The notes beneath the pieces were generated by a model. It ran no database searches. It saw only the letters and a program-made list of their open reading frames with translations, and was not told where the DNA came from. From Phorcus lineatus (lineage: Eukaryota > Mollusca > Gastropoda > Trochida > Trochidae), in NCBI GenBank assembly GCA_921293015.1, contig OV121081.1, forward strand, positions 48,075,877 through 48,139,876: DNA of 64,000 nt, read 5' to 3'. This document shows, in pieces, positions 49,735-64,000 of the stretch; within the stretch, counting starts at the first letter, position 1; each line of letters starts with the position of its first letter. The position numbers and the translations under genes were made by a program.

Positions 49735-52700
49735 GCATCAACATCATAGTCATTCTCATGAGCACCAAACTGTTCTTCACCGATATCATCATCAACATCA
49801 TAGTCATTCTCATGAGCACCAAACTGTTCTTCACCGATATCATCATCAATATCATAGTCATTCTCATGAGCACCAAACTGTTCTTCACCGATATCATCAT
49901 CAACATCATAGTCATTCTCATGAGCACCAAACTGTTCTTCACCGATGTCATCATCAACATCATAGTCATTTTCAAAAGTACCCAATTGTTCTTTACCGAT
50001 GTCATCATCAACATCATAGTCATTCTCAAAAGTACCCAATTGTTCTTTACCCATGTCATCATCAACATCATAGTCTTTTTCAAAAGTACCCAATTGTTCT
50101 TTACCGATGTCATCATCAACATTATAGTCATTTTCAAAAGTACCCAATTGTTCTTTACCCATGTCATCATCAACATCATAGTCATTTTCAAAAGTACCCA
50201 ATTGTTCTTTACCCATGTCATCATCAACATTATAGTCATTTTCAAAAGTACACAATTGTTCTTTACCCATGTCATCATCAACATCATAGTCATTTTCAAA
50301 AGTACCCAATTGTTCTTTACCCATGTCATCATCAACATCATAGTCATTTTCAAAAGTACCCAATTGTTCTTTACCCATGTCATCATCAACATCATAGTCA
50401 TTTTCAAAAGTACCCAATTGTTCTTTACCCATGTCATCATCAACATCATAGTCATTTTCAAAAGTACCCAATTGTTCTTTACCCATGACATCATCCACAT
50501 CATAGTCATTTTCAAAAGTACCCAATTGTTCTTTACCCATGTCATCATCAACATCATAGTCATTTTCAAAAGTACCCAATTGTTCTTTACCCATGTCATC
50601 ATCAACATCATAGTCATTTTCAAAAGTACCCAATTGTTCTTTACCCATGTCATCATCAACATTATAGTCATTTTCAAAAGTACCCAATTGTTCTTTACCC
50701 ATGTCATCATCAACATTATAGTCATTTTCAAAAGTACCCAATTGTTCTTTACCGATGTCATCATCAACATCATAGTCATTTTCAAAAGTACCCAATTGTT
50801 CTTTACCCATGTCATCATCAACATTATAGTCATTTTCAAAAGTACCCAATTGTTCTTTACCCATGTCATCATCAACATTATAGTCATTTTCAAAAGTACC
50901 CAATTGTTCTTTACCTATGTCATCATCAACATTATAGTCATTTTCAAAAGTACCCAATTGTTCTTTACCCATGTCATCATCAACATCATAGTCATTTTCA
51001 AAAGTACCCAATTGTTCTTTACCCATGTCATCATCAACATTATAGTCATTTTCAAAAGTACCCAATTGTTCTTTACCCATGTCATCATCAACATTATAGT
51101 CATTTTCAAAAGTACCCAATTGTTCTTTACCCATGTCATCATCAACATCATAGTCATTTTCAAAAGTACCCAATTGTTCTTTACCCATGTCATCATCAAC
51201 ATTATAATCATTTTCAAAAGTACCCAATTGTTCTTTACCCATGTCATCATCAACATTATAGTTATTTTCAAAAGTACCCAATTGTTCTTTACCCATGTCA
51301 TCATCAACATCATAGTCATTCTCAAAAGTACCCAATTGTTCTTTACCCATGTCATCATCAACATCATAGTCATTTTCAAAAGTACCCAATTGTTCTTTAC
51401 CCATGTCATCATCAACATCATAGTCATTTTCAAAAGTACCCAATTGTTCTTTACCCATGTCATCATCAACATTATAATCATTTTCAAAAGTACCCAATTG
51501 TTCTTTACCCATGTCATCATCAACATTATAGTTATTTTCAAAAGTACCCAATTGTTCTTTACCCATGTCATCATCAACATCATAGTCATTCTCAAAAGTA
51601 CCCAATTGTTCTTTACCCATGTCATCATCAACATCATAGTCATTTTCAAAAGTACCCAATTGTTCTTTACCCATGTCATCATCAACATCATAGTCATTCT
51701 CAAAAGTACCCAATTGTTCTTTACCGATGTCATTATCAACATTATAGTCATTTTCAAAAGTACCCAATTGTTCTTTACCGATGTCATTATCAACATTATA
51801 GTCATTTTCAAAAGTACCCAATTGTTCTTTACCCATGTCATCATCAACATCATAGTCATTTTCAAAAGTACCCAATTGTTCTTTACCCATGTCATCATCA
51901 ACATCATAGTTATTTTCAAAAGTACCCAATTGTTCTTTACCCATGTCATCATCAACATCATAGTCATTTTCAAAAGTACCCAATTGTTCTTTACCCATGT
52001 CATCATCAACATTATAGTCATTTTCAAAAGTACCCAATTGTTCTTTACCCATGTCATCATCAACATCATAGTCATTTTCAAAAGTACCCAATTGTTCTTT
52101 ACCCATGTCATCATCAACATTATAGTCATTTTCAAAAGTACCCAATTGTTCTTTACCCATGTCATCATCAACATTATAGTCATTTTCAAAAGTACCCAAT
52201 TGTTCTTTACCCATGTCATCATCAACATTATAGTCATTTTCAAAAGTACCCAATTGTTCTTTACCCATGTCATCATCAACATCATAGTCATTTTCAAAAG
52301 TACCCAATTGTTCTTTACCCATGTCATCATCAACATTATAGTCATTTTCAAAAGTACCCAATTGTTCTTTACCCATGTCATCATCAACATCATAGTCATT
52401 TTCAAAAGTACCCAATTGTTCTTTACCCATGTCATCATAAACATCATAGTCATTCTCAAAAGTACCCAATTGTTCTTTACCGATGTCATCATCAACATCA
52501 TAGTCATTTGCAAAAGTACCCAATTGTTCTTTACCCATGTCATCATCAACATCATAGTCATTTTCAAAAGTACCCAATTGTTCTTTACCCATGTCATCAT
52601 CAACATTATAGTCATTTTCAAAAGTACCCAATTGTTCTTTACCCATGTCATCATCAACATTATAGTCATTCTCAAAAGTACCCAATTGTTCTTTACCGAT

Positions 52701-52735
52701 GTCATCATCAACATCTCAGTCATTTTCATCAGTAC
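49735..52735 (-). repeat. 54-bp minisatellite, about 55 copies, open in several frames
   Basis: A 54-bp unit (18 codons) repeats from about 49735 to 52735. As 54 is divisible by three, frames without a stop in the unit stay open for nearly 3 kb: two minus-strand and two plus-strand frames do so. The most protein-like reads, on the minus strand, as the acidic unit DYDVDDDMGKEQLGTFEN, ending as DDIGEEQFGAHENDYDVD in the last copies before a stop at 49725. Copies differ mostly by C/T changes that swap Asp for Asn or Met for Ile. A stop at 52716-52718 closes the frame upstream, and no signal peptide or start context is seen. It may be a plain satellite or the exon of an acidic Ca-binding-type protein; only expression data can tell. 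Confidence 0.9.
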
Positions 52736-52800
52736 CAAACTGTTCTTAATATATTTCATCACTGACATCTTAGTCATTTTCAACATTACCAAACTGTTCT

Positions 52801-52980
52801 TTATAGATCCAAGCCATAATCATTTTGTTCTCTTTTATTGATGTCATCATCGGCATCATAGTCGTCATCATCAACACCATATAGTTCTTCCAACAACATC
52901 ATATCATTACCAGCACCTTTCTTGTTCTTCATCATCTCAGTCATGCTCAGCCTATACACCTTCATAATAGCAATCACCAT
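52801..52980 (-). CDS. short acidic frame related to the minisatellite unit (doubtful)
   Basis: ATG at 52980 to TAA at 52801: 59 residues. The first part is basic (MVIAIMKVYRLSMTEMMKNK), the second acidic: EELYGVDDDDYDADDDINKR. The acidic part aligns with the EQLGTFENDYDVDDDMGKEQ unit of the adjacent array, in the same frame and on the same strand, although it is diverged from the array and not itself tandem. That hints that the acidic frame was once coding. It may be an exon, a decayed unit, or chance. Confidence 0.3.
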   Translation of the reverse strand: MVIAIMKVYRLSMTEMMKNKKGAGNDMMLLEELYGVDDDDYDADDDINKREQNDYGLDL

Positions 52981-53526
52981 ACTTGTCAGTATTCTATCAT
53001 TAGATAATCATTTTATTCTACACCACCAAACCATCATTATTTCAGCAGCAAAGACAAATTGAACAGTAGTTTCTTTACGGTTAGGAGAAGTTAGCGATCA
53101 AAATCCATTTATATCTTTCGAGGTCAATTACAAGACCAAAGAAAATTATTGTGAACATGGTATTGCGTACGGATTAACTGATAAAAAAACATCGACTCTG
53201 AAGCTCATTTCTCTCATTTAGTATATAAAACAGGTTAAAGATGTAGATATTCAATTATAAGTATATAGTATATATCATGAATCGTCACCGAACGCAAAAT
53301 TATGATTAAGCTTTACATGTATCCTTTAGTTTCAAGGTTACCTTCTCACAAATTTTCAGCTTTTGAGGTAAAGCAGTTTTTATGAGAGTACCAAAATTTG
53401 AAAAAGTTTACGGCAATGGGCGATGGCAGGACACGGGACAATGGCTTTCGACATCACATCCCTGATTGAGTTACAGGGGAGTTACAGGGGAGAAAGAAGT
53501 TCAACGCAGTCGGCCTATCTACCAAG

Positions 53527-53532
53527 TTTATT
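53527..53532 (-). terminator. poly(A) signal of expansin-like gene C
   Basis: AATAAA on the minus strand, 29 bp after the stop codon of gene C. Confidence 0.7.
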
Positions 53533-53560
53533 GAAACACATATGGAAGTATTGGAACACG

Positions 53561-56500
53561 TTATGCCTGTAAGATACGTGGATCATACTGGAACTGTGCC
53601 TGGCTTTCCCCCTCTATCACCACGTCGTTCTCTGCAAACATAGAATTGATAAGAGATATTGCAGGTACTGTAAAATAATGATATATCTATATTCACACAT
53701 CATCATTTGTATTTCTGAAATCTTAAAAAAGTATGATAAAGTATGATCGGTTTATTAATAATATAATTGTAAGCTTTCACTCTTGTAATAAAAAAAGCTG
53801 TTTATCCATAAAACGTTTCCTCGTTTATCTAAATGGCTATCAAATAAGGCATTGCTAGTTTTATTTAACTTGCATAGAGTCAATTGTAAAAGTAAAAGAC
53901 ATATGTATGTATAAGTTTAACAACGAAGACTTTCAGTGCCTTAAAATGCCAGTGGATCAATAATATATCGTATGTATACCCTATCCTTCTTATAGCTACA
54001 CTTTCTCTGAAGGGTAGATAAAACTTTAAACTTTTTAACAGTTATGAAAGACTATATAACATCTTCCTTTTTGTGAAATACCAATGTATAGTCAAAGTCA
54101 TAAGTCAAAGAATTGTATTTCAGGCCTATAAAAATATCAGTATCACTTCTTCATCGAGTGAGAGGAATACTCATAATACGTCATGTTTTTACACATCAGA
54201 TAATTGGTTATAACAAAGATCTCTTTTTTCTTCTTCGTCTTTCTTTATTCCGTTACGGAGTTTACCTATCTTTGGGACGAGATCATGGATAGTTTCCCCT
54301 GTTATGGAGGTGAGTCGGATCTGTATGGGCAGGGTGAACATCCCACTTGCCAACTCCCAGAATCCATCAGCGGTATGGTTCATCCGCTCCATCATACCAT
54401 CACTCAGCACGTGAACCACGTCCACTGGCAATCTGTAAGTGCAAGTTGAGGCAATTTACATGTATTCCATCCCATACCCTGGTGTCAGGTAATACCACCG
54501 TACCAACATTTTAAGCAATCGACTACCAGCCTATGGTCAGTGCCTGTGTTGTTGTCCGCCTAAAAGTTTGGGTTCGAATCCTGCAAGCGACTTGACACGA
54601 ACGAATACAATAAATTGTACATTTACAGACACTGTTATCCAAAATAAAACAATGTACAGTTTACATATATATATTTTTTTAATCTGTATTTAGCAAAAGC
54701 AGAATTTCAACTGTGTGACAACTCTTCCATTCTCTGTCCGCAGAGGTAGCTTCGTAATAAATTACTTTACCAACCTCTCTCCTATTACGATTCTAGAAAT
54801 ATAGAAGCCTGATTGGATGCAATCAAAGTTAATTGTGCAATTAGCGATGTCGTTTCAAAAGCTCTCATTGGAAAAGTCTCAGTTATTACCTTATGTTCAA
54901 AAGGAATTATTATTATACCATCAGGCTTGTAAATTTATTACCTTAAAAACAATGCTTCGGATGGTTTTTATTCGCTTTTTGGTCATCTCTCCACACTTTG
55001 TTCTTTTATTTAATGTCTAATTGATATTTCAATTTAAACATTTCTAGTATACTAGTACTGTTTGAAGTCTTGCATGGTCTAAGATACAACTCTACCTGAA
55101 GCAACATGTGGAAAGATGATTATCAAGATACAATATGTTTTACAAGTTTTACAAGTAAGTTTACAACATACAATGTGAAGTGTAACAACGGATGGGATAT
55201 TATGATGCTTTGACAGGTGTATGACTTCTGATGCTCGGATGTGTAAACATTAAAGTGACAAAGAATATGTTTCAAAATTCCATATTCTGCCTAATTAATA
55301 ACCAATAAATCTTATGCATAAAGTTCAAATCATGTCGAAAATTCACATTTTCATGACCAAAATTATCATATTTACTTGTTTTCAATAATAACCAGGAAAC
55401 GGCCATATTTATGTTACGAGGTTGAAATTCTCCATCCCATATGCTTAACACTACCAATAGATGTTGTAAGTAAGTTTCCGAAAATACGTTGGAGTCATTG
55501 ACGCGTGCCACTGTCCGGTTTTCGATCACGAATCACGACGTTAAGCTGTTCATTTTTACTATAGTAATATGCTAATCATTAAAACGGCAATTCTCAGACA
55601 AAGCCAGTATCAGACATATTTGACTCCAAAAACATACTCTATGCCCCTTGATAAAAACTTGATCACGTCATAATAAAATGACCTCACTGCGCTCGAAATC
55701 TAAAAACAGTGCTGTGTTAAGAAACATACATTTTCTATGGAACATTACAAAGAATGACTTTAGACTGCCATTTGAGTGTCCTATGATGTCAAACACACCA
55801 ATCCTAGTTTGAAAAGTACAATTACATCAACTCGTATTATTATATTTGACATTTGAAGATAATTGGCTCACATTGTATATATAGTTTGATTTAATATGAT
55901 AGAAATCCATAGTGGATTGATACCAAAAGGCACTGAATCTCAACAGCAATCTTCACGTAAAGCATATTTATATTTAGAATAGCTGCAGAAATTAATAAAT
56001 TATCTTTATTTTAAATACAACACAAAGTAAGTACCCCTCACCTGGCGTTCCTGACCTGCAGTTTGACGTACCAGGGGTTACTGCCCTGCATCTTGTAGTT
56101 TATCTTGGTCTCACCCACTGGACACTGCACTGCCCGCATCTCAATCTTCCACCGTCCGTCACCCTCCTCCGCGAAATCCATGTCACCTGAAGATAGATTG
56201 TTTAACAAAGCAGAGTTCGATATATTAAATATTATTTGAGATAGTAAATCAAAAGGACATCACAACTGGTAGAATAGCGCTGACTGAAAGCAGTGACTAC
56301 CAGTTGAATGGTAAAATATAAGTAGCCACCGTTGTAAAAGGGCAGTGAGTCGGGTTTTTTAAATAAAGATTAATCATCAAAACTTCCCTAATAAACATTC
56401 GGTTATTACAAAATAGATCATATTCAAAGGGTGAAAACATTACTCAACCCGTTCCACCGAGGTAGAGGAAATAATCAATTGTCAAGCAAAAACAACTGGC

Positions 56501-58399
56501 GGCAATTTTTGTGTGAACATCTTTTAATCAATTGAGTTAGGAAAAAAGATAGGTATAGATTTCTGATAATGATACGTTAGTTCTAGAATTATTTCTTTTG
56601 ATTAACGCGTGGTCTTCTAACTCGAAACATCTATTTTCGTTTTCGTGAGATCATTTTAAATCTGAAAACAAACGTTCTACTCCCCCTAAGAAGTACGACG
56701 TAAAAAGGTAGGATGAAATTGGATGTACGAGTAACAAATCCCAATGCATAAACAACCTGGAATATTCTTTATCCTGTGACATGTGGTTTTAACCATTACA
56801 TTATTTGTTTTTGAATTCCACTTTGAGTGAATGGGAGAAAGACATATTTTACGAGAGCTTCATTCAATGTAATTTATAAACAGCCAAGCTTATTGAATAT
56901 TATCTATTAGAAAACATATAAGGTACCTTGAAATAAAATAAACTACTAAATCTTGTGCATATTGTGGCAAACATCAATCTGTATTTTTGTTAATGCATTA
57001 AAAAGGAAACCAAAAGTTTCAAGTTAAAATCATATAAATATCTCCGGTAAAATATGATTTACATAAACAGTCGTCAAAGAAAAGCATCACTACGTTTCTT
57101 GAGGTAAGAAGGCACTTTCCTTTTCTAATTTTTTCACTGACCTTCTTCGCAGTCAGAACACAAATCGTTGACAAAGACAACAAAATCACCAACAATCGGG
57201 TCCTTTCCTAATCCTTCTCCCTGTGCGAACACCTAGTAAACAAAAAAAAGAAAATTATTAAAAGTTATTTCTTAAAATAACGCGTTATTTATTAACAAGA
57301 CCAAATAATCAATAATTGTTTAATGCCATACCATCAGAGTTACTTCCTTATGGGTATATGAAACAGCCCAGGGTTGTGCAATCTCATTAAAATCAGCTCG
57401 AAATGTTTTAGATCTGATTTCAATGAGATTGAGGGTTGTGGATATTCAAATGGATAAGATAGAACCTAAGGGGTCAGCCTTTTTTTGGTTCGGACAGAAA
57501 AATATGGTTCAACGTAATGCACATATACATTATATCAACGATCGCAACGTTTAATAATAGGTTATTTATGCTCACCCGCAGACACATGCCACAGGCCATA
57601 CCTCCGGCAAATTGTTTTGGCCCGAGTCCCACGAGGTACCTGATGCGGGGGTTGGTAGCGGCGGGGGGCAGGATTGGGCCGTAGTCGCAGGTCCCAAAGG
57701 TACCACGGCCATAGTAGGTACCCTGCAATCGGAATAACCGAGACTGATTCTTTCGAAACTTAATCTCCTTGATAATGTGAATTTCCAAATTCTCTTTTGA
57801 AGTGATGTTTTAAATCTGAATATTATTGTTTAAGAATAGTCTTCGACGCACCAATGCTATGATATAATTTACACTCCAATATAACAAATATTTCATACCA
57901 TCCACTTACTTGTTTATATCTTGAAAATTTGAAACTTTTAATGTTACAAAATATCAAACATGTATGTCATTTATGTACATATTTAAAAAACACATTAAGT
58001 ATAGATAAATTATGAATAATAACAACAAAAAGAAACACATTGAGGGTGTTGGTGACAGGAAATTTCGAAATAAAGAACAAAAAACACAATGAAACTTACC
58101 AAATTCGTGTACAAGAACATCGATACAATAAATTTAAAAAATGTTTTCCTTTTTATAACTAATCAGTACAAACATTAAAGATTATCAGTATTCATAGGAA
58201 CTTTCCGATTGGATATACATGTATTGTATAATGATCGAGCTATTACATCATTAATACAGTTATCATGTAAATTTTGTTAAGGAAAATTACTTACCTCCCC
58301 TTTGTACTTTCGAACGTACATACTAAGTACATCTTTGTTGTAGCAGCTTACATTTGCCAGAAGAGTTGCAGAAAGTGTGAGAAAAAGTCTGATATCCAT
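53561..58399 (-). CDS. expansin-like secreted protein C, 6 exons
   Basis: Exons in coding order: 58399-58295, 57722-57576, 57232-57142, 56186-56042, 54432-54266, 53631-53561; all GT-AG, in phase; 241 residues. The signal peptide MDIRLFLTLSATLLANVSC is followed by YNKDVLSMYVRKYKGE and then the most expansin-like start of the family, GTYYGRGTFGTCDYG. Further marks: FAGGMACGMCLRV, FVNDLCSDCEEGDMDFAEEG with Asp118, VQCPV, WYVKLQVRNARLPVDVV, and HTADGFWEL with Trp188. It ends in ENDVVIEG and a tail QAQFQYDPRILQA, unlike the EHDW tails of A and B. The Cys set (GTC, CGMC, CxxC, QCP) fits three disulphides of a barrel domain. There is no GH45 catalytic signature, so cellulase activity is not expected. 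C and D share the GTYYG start and PPAATNP. Confidence 0.88.
54505..54605 (+). repeat. tRNA-derived SINE head
   Basis: A perfect polymerase III B-box, GGTTCGAATCC (54571-54581), follows an A-box-like tatggtcagtgcc at about 40 bases, as in tRNA-derived SINEs. It is in a gene C intron, on the strand opposite to the gene. A full cloverleaf is not seen. Confidence 0.4.
56350..56700 (+). repeat. old dispersed repeat, copy in gene C intron
   Basis: It shares ordered segments with the copy at 62985-63300: aataaacatt, 'tcaaccCgtt...', 'caactggcggcaatttttgtgtgaacatcttttaatca' in parts, cgtgagatcatttta and ctactccccct. Diverged; ends approximate. Confidence 0.5.
57379..57431. repeat. small hairpin in gene C intron
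   Basis: caatctcattaaaatcag (57379-57396) and ctgatttcaatgagattg (57414-57431) are inverted copies with one mismatch around a 17-base loop. Confidence 0.7.
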
Positions 58400-58457
58400 T
58401 CTGAAGGCCTTTACGCATCTGAACATGAGCACCATTCACAGGTTTTGAACGACGTGG

Positions 58458-58465
58458 TTTTATAC
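58458..58465 (-). promoter_or_regulatory. TATA box of expansin-like gene C
   Basis: GTATAAAA on the minus strand, 59-66 bp upstream of the start codon of gene C. Confidence 0.7.
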
Positions 58466-58946
58466 GACTTGTCGAAGTGTTTACAGGAGCTCACAAGATG
58501 AGGACAGTTTATAAAACGTGTGTTTTATGCGACTAGAATGTGTGGTGTCATAAAATTGATGTTTACGTTGGGCATTGTTGTACTCAGAGCCCCGGATTTA
58601 AAGTAAACATTTTGTGGAATAATTTTGTTTGTTTGTATTTCAGGAATTTGCTTCACCATTTTCATTTTAATGTAAAGTATTTACTATAACAACAATAATA
58701 TGGTGTTTGACGGTCGTCATCTACATTTAATTTTATTGAACCAAATTCGCACTTTTGAAAAAGTCTGATTTTGTATATGCTTTACTAAATGATAAACTCT
58801 TTGTTGAATTTTCATATGAAATCATCTGAATGACATCTTCATCATATTCATATGTTGTTAAAAATTTACCATTCAAAGAAAAAATATTCAATCCGAATAT
58901 AGAAATAAATAATACACTTAAATGAGTAATATTGTAAAGGAATATA

Positions 58947-59307
58947 CAGTCAACTCGCGATAGTCCGTCCACCGATAATCCGAATCTCGCAGTGTCCGAA
59001 CGGTAGCAAGCTGTAACCAAACTAATCTCTATATAAACTCATTAAATGTTGATCCATTAATCCGTAGATTCTGTCTCCGAATCCGAACGCTAATTAGCTG
59101 TAACGGATAAGAAATGATTTTGTGCAATGATTATTTTATTAATATATGTATCCCAGTTGTCATGTGTATATGAAATAAAACTCATTTGATATTCTAAATA
59201 CGTTGTCGTCTGTCTGTAGATTTGGTTCATTTCAGTAGTACGAACATTTCACTATCCGAACGTTTTTGATGAAAAACGGAAGTGTTCGGATTATCGAGGT
59301 TTGACTG
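58947..59307. mobile_element. pogo/Tigger-like MITE
   Basis: The left end CAGTCAACTCGCGATAGTCC and the inverted right end CAGTCAAACCTCGATAATCC carry the CAGT start and 'taatccgaac' series of pogo/Tigger terminal repeats, and both are flanked by TA (58945-58946 and 59308-59309). It is 361 bp long with no coding frame, so it is non-autonomous. Confidence 0.75.
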
Positions 59308-59377
59308 TATATATTAAAAAAACGCAGCGACGAGTTTTTAAGTATAAACTTACACACATGATATCATGACAGTAATT

Positions 59378-59383
59378 TTTATT
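59378..59383 (-). terminator. poly(A) signal of expansin-like gene D
   Basis: AATAAA on the minus strand, 47 bp after the stop codon of gene D. Confidence 0.7.
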
Positions 59384-59429
59384 CAATGAAAATCTAGAAA
59401 CATGTATGTGAGTGGGTTCCTTTACATAA

Positions 59430-64000
<4,571 letters not shown>

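Larger units (their letters stand above)
48567..53560. other. intergenic stretch between expansin-like genes B and C
   Basis: Apart from the TATA box of gene B it contains the 54-bp minisatellite (49735-52735), a short acidic frame on the minus strand (52801-52980) and the poly(A) signal of gene C. I see nothing else in 48640-49700 or 52981-53520. Confidence 0.5.
58400..59429. other. intergenic stretch between expansin-like genes C and D
   Basis: The shortest spacing in the cluster (about 1 kb). It contains the gene C TATA box, a pogo/Tigger-like MITE (58947-59307) and the gene D poly(A) signal. Confidence 0.6.

Noticed and set aside
49735-52735. CRISPR array
   Set aside because: Repeats are contiguous and near-identical over all 54 bp with no unique spacers, in an intron-bearing animal genome.
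49709-52792. Second minus-strand frame (MTMMLMMTWVKNNWVLLK repeats)
   Set aside because: Shadow of the same array; Met/Trp-rich repeats have no support, and the acidic frame on the same strand is the better candidate.
49758-52841. 1,027-codon plus-strand frame (FKSTQLFFTHVIINIIVI repeats) over the 54-bp array, and a His-rich plus-strand frame
   Set aside because: The unit length is a multiple of three and lacks stops in several frames, so long frames arise automatically. The composition is implausible for a protein and there is no start context or signal.

Overview
The window reads as nuclear DNA of a lophotrochozoan animal, most likely a mollusc. It is AT-rich, its genes are split by GT-AG introns, it carries animal-type Tc1, pogo, Harbinger and LINE remnants, and it holds a degenerin/ENaC-type channel gene, a Gly/Ala- and Asn/Thr-rich secreted protein of the silk or shell-matrix type, and expansin-like genes of a kind known from molluscs. 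The species cannot be told from the sequence. All gene models were assembled by hand from reading frames and splice sites; none was tested against a database.

Layout. 1-117: last 38 codons of a plus-strand gene ending in a Pro/Tyr-rich tail. 5519-8407: the large terminal exon of a plus-strand secreted modular protein (962 codons seen, first exon not resolved). It shares the 'YEPPE' motif with the fragment at position 1, so the two are probably tandem paralogues. 12780-24998 (minus): a complete 10-exon DEG/ENaC channel gene of 707 residues, with a 1,475-bp Tc1-like transposon inside one intron. 25-34 kb: gene-free, with a LINE reverse-transcriptase relic, a degraded Harbinger element and degenerate tandem repeats. 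34007-64000 (minus): four head-to-tail expansin-like genes (A, B, C and the 5'-truncated D). Each has a signal peptide (D cut by the window edge), a double-psi beta-barrel half and a C-terminal beta-sandwich half. They share nearly identical splice phases, TATA boxes 59-75 bp upstream of the ATG in A, B and C, and poly(A) signals 29-47 bp after the stop. Between B and C lies about 3 kb of a 54-bp minisatellite, whose minus strand reads as an uninterrupted 18-residue acidic repeat.

How it fits together. The plus-strand modular protein and the minus-strand expansin-like proteins are all predicted to be secreted, and expansins act on polysaccharide networks without hydrolysis. A shared extracellular role (shell or byssus matrix, or digestion of plant or algal walls for the expansins) is a reasonable inference but is not shown by sequence alone. 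The channel gene between them has no evident functional link. The most unusual things here are the animal expansin-like cluster, the channel with a mucin-like insert ending in a furin-type site and lacking the usual HG gating motif, the 54-bp acidic-coding minisatellite, and an intron of gene B built from repeated copies of its own exon boundary.
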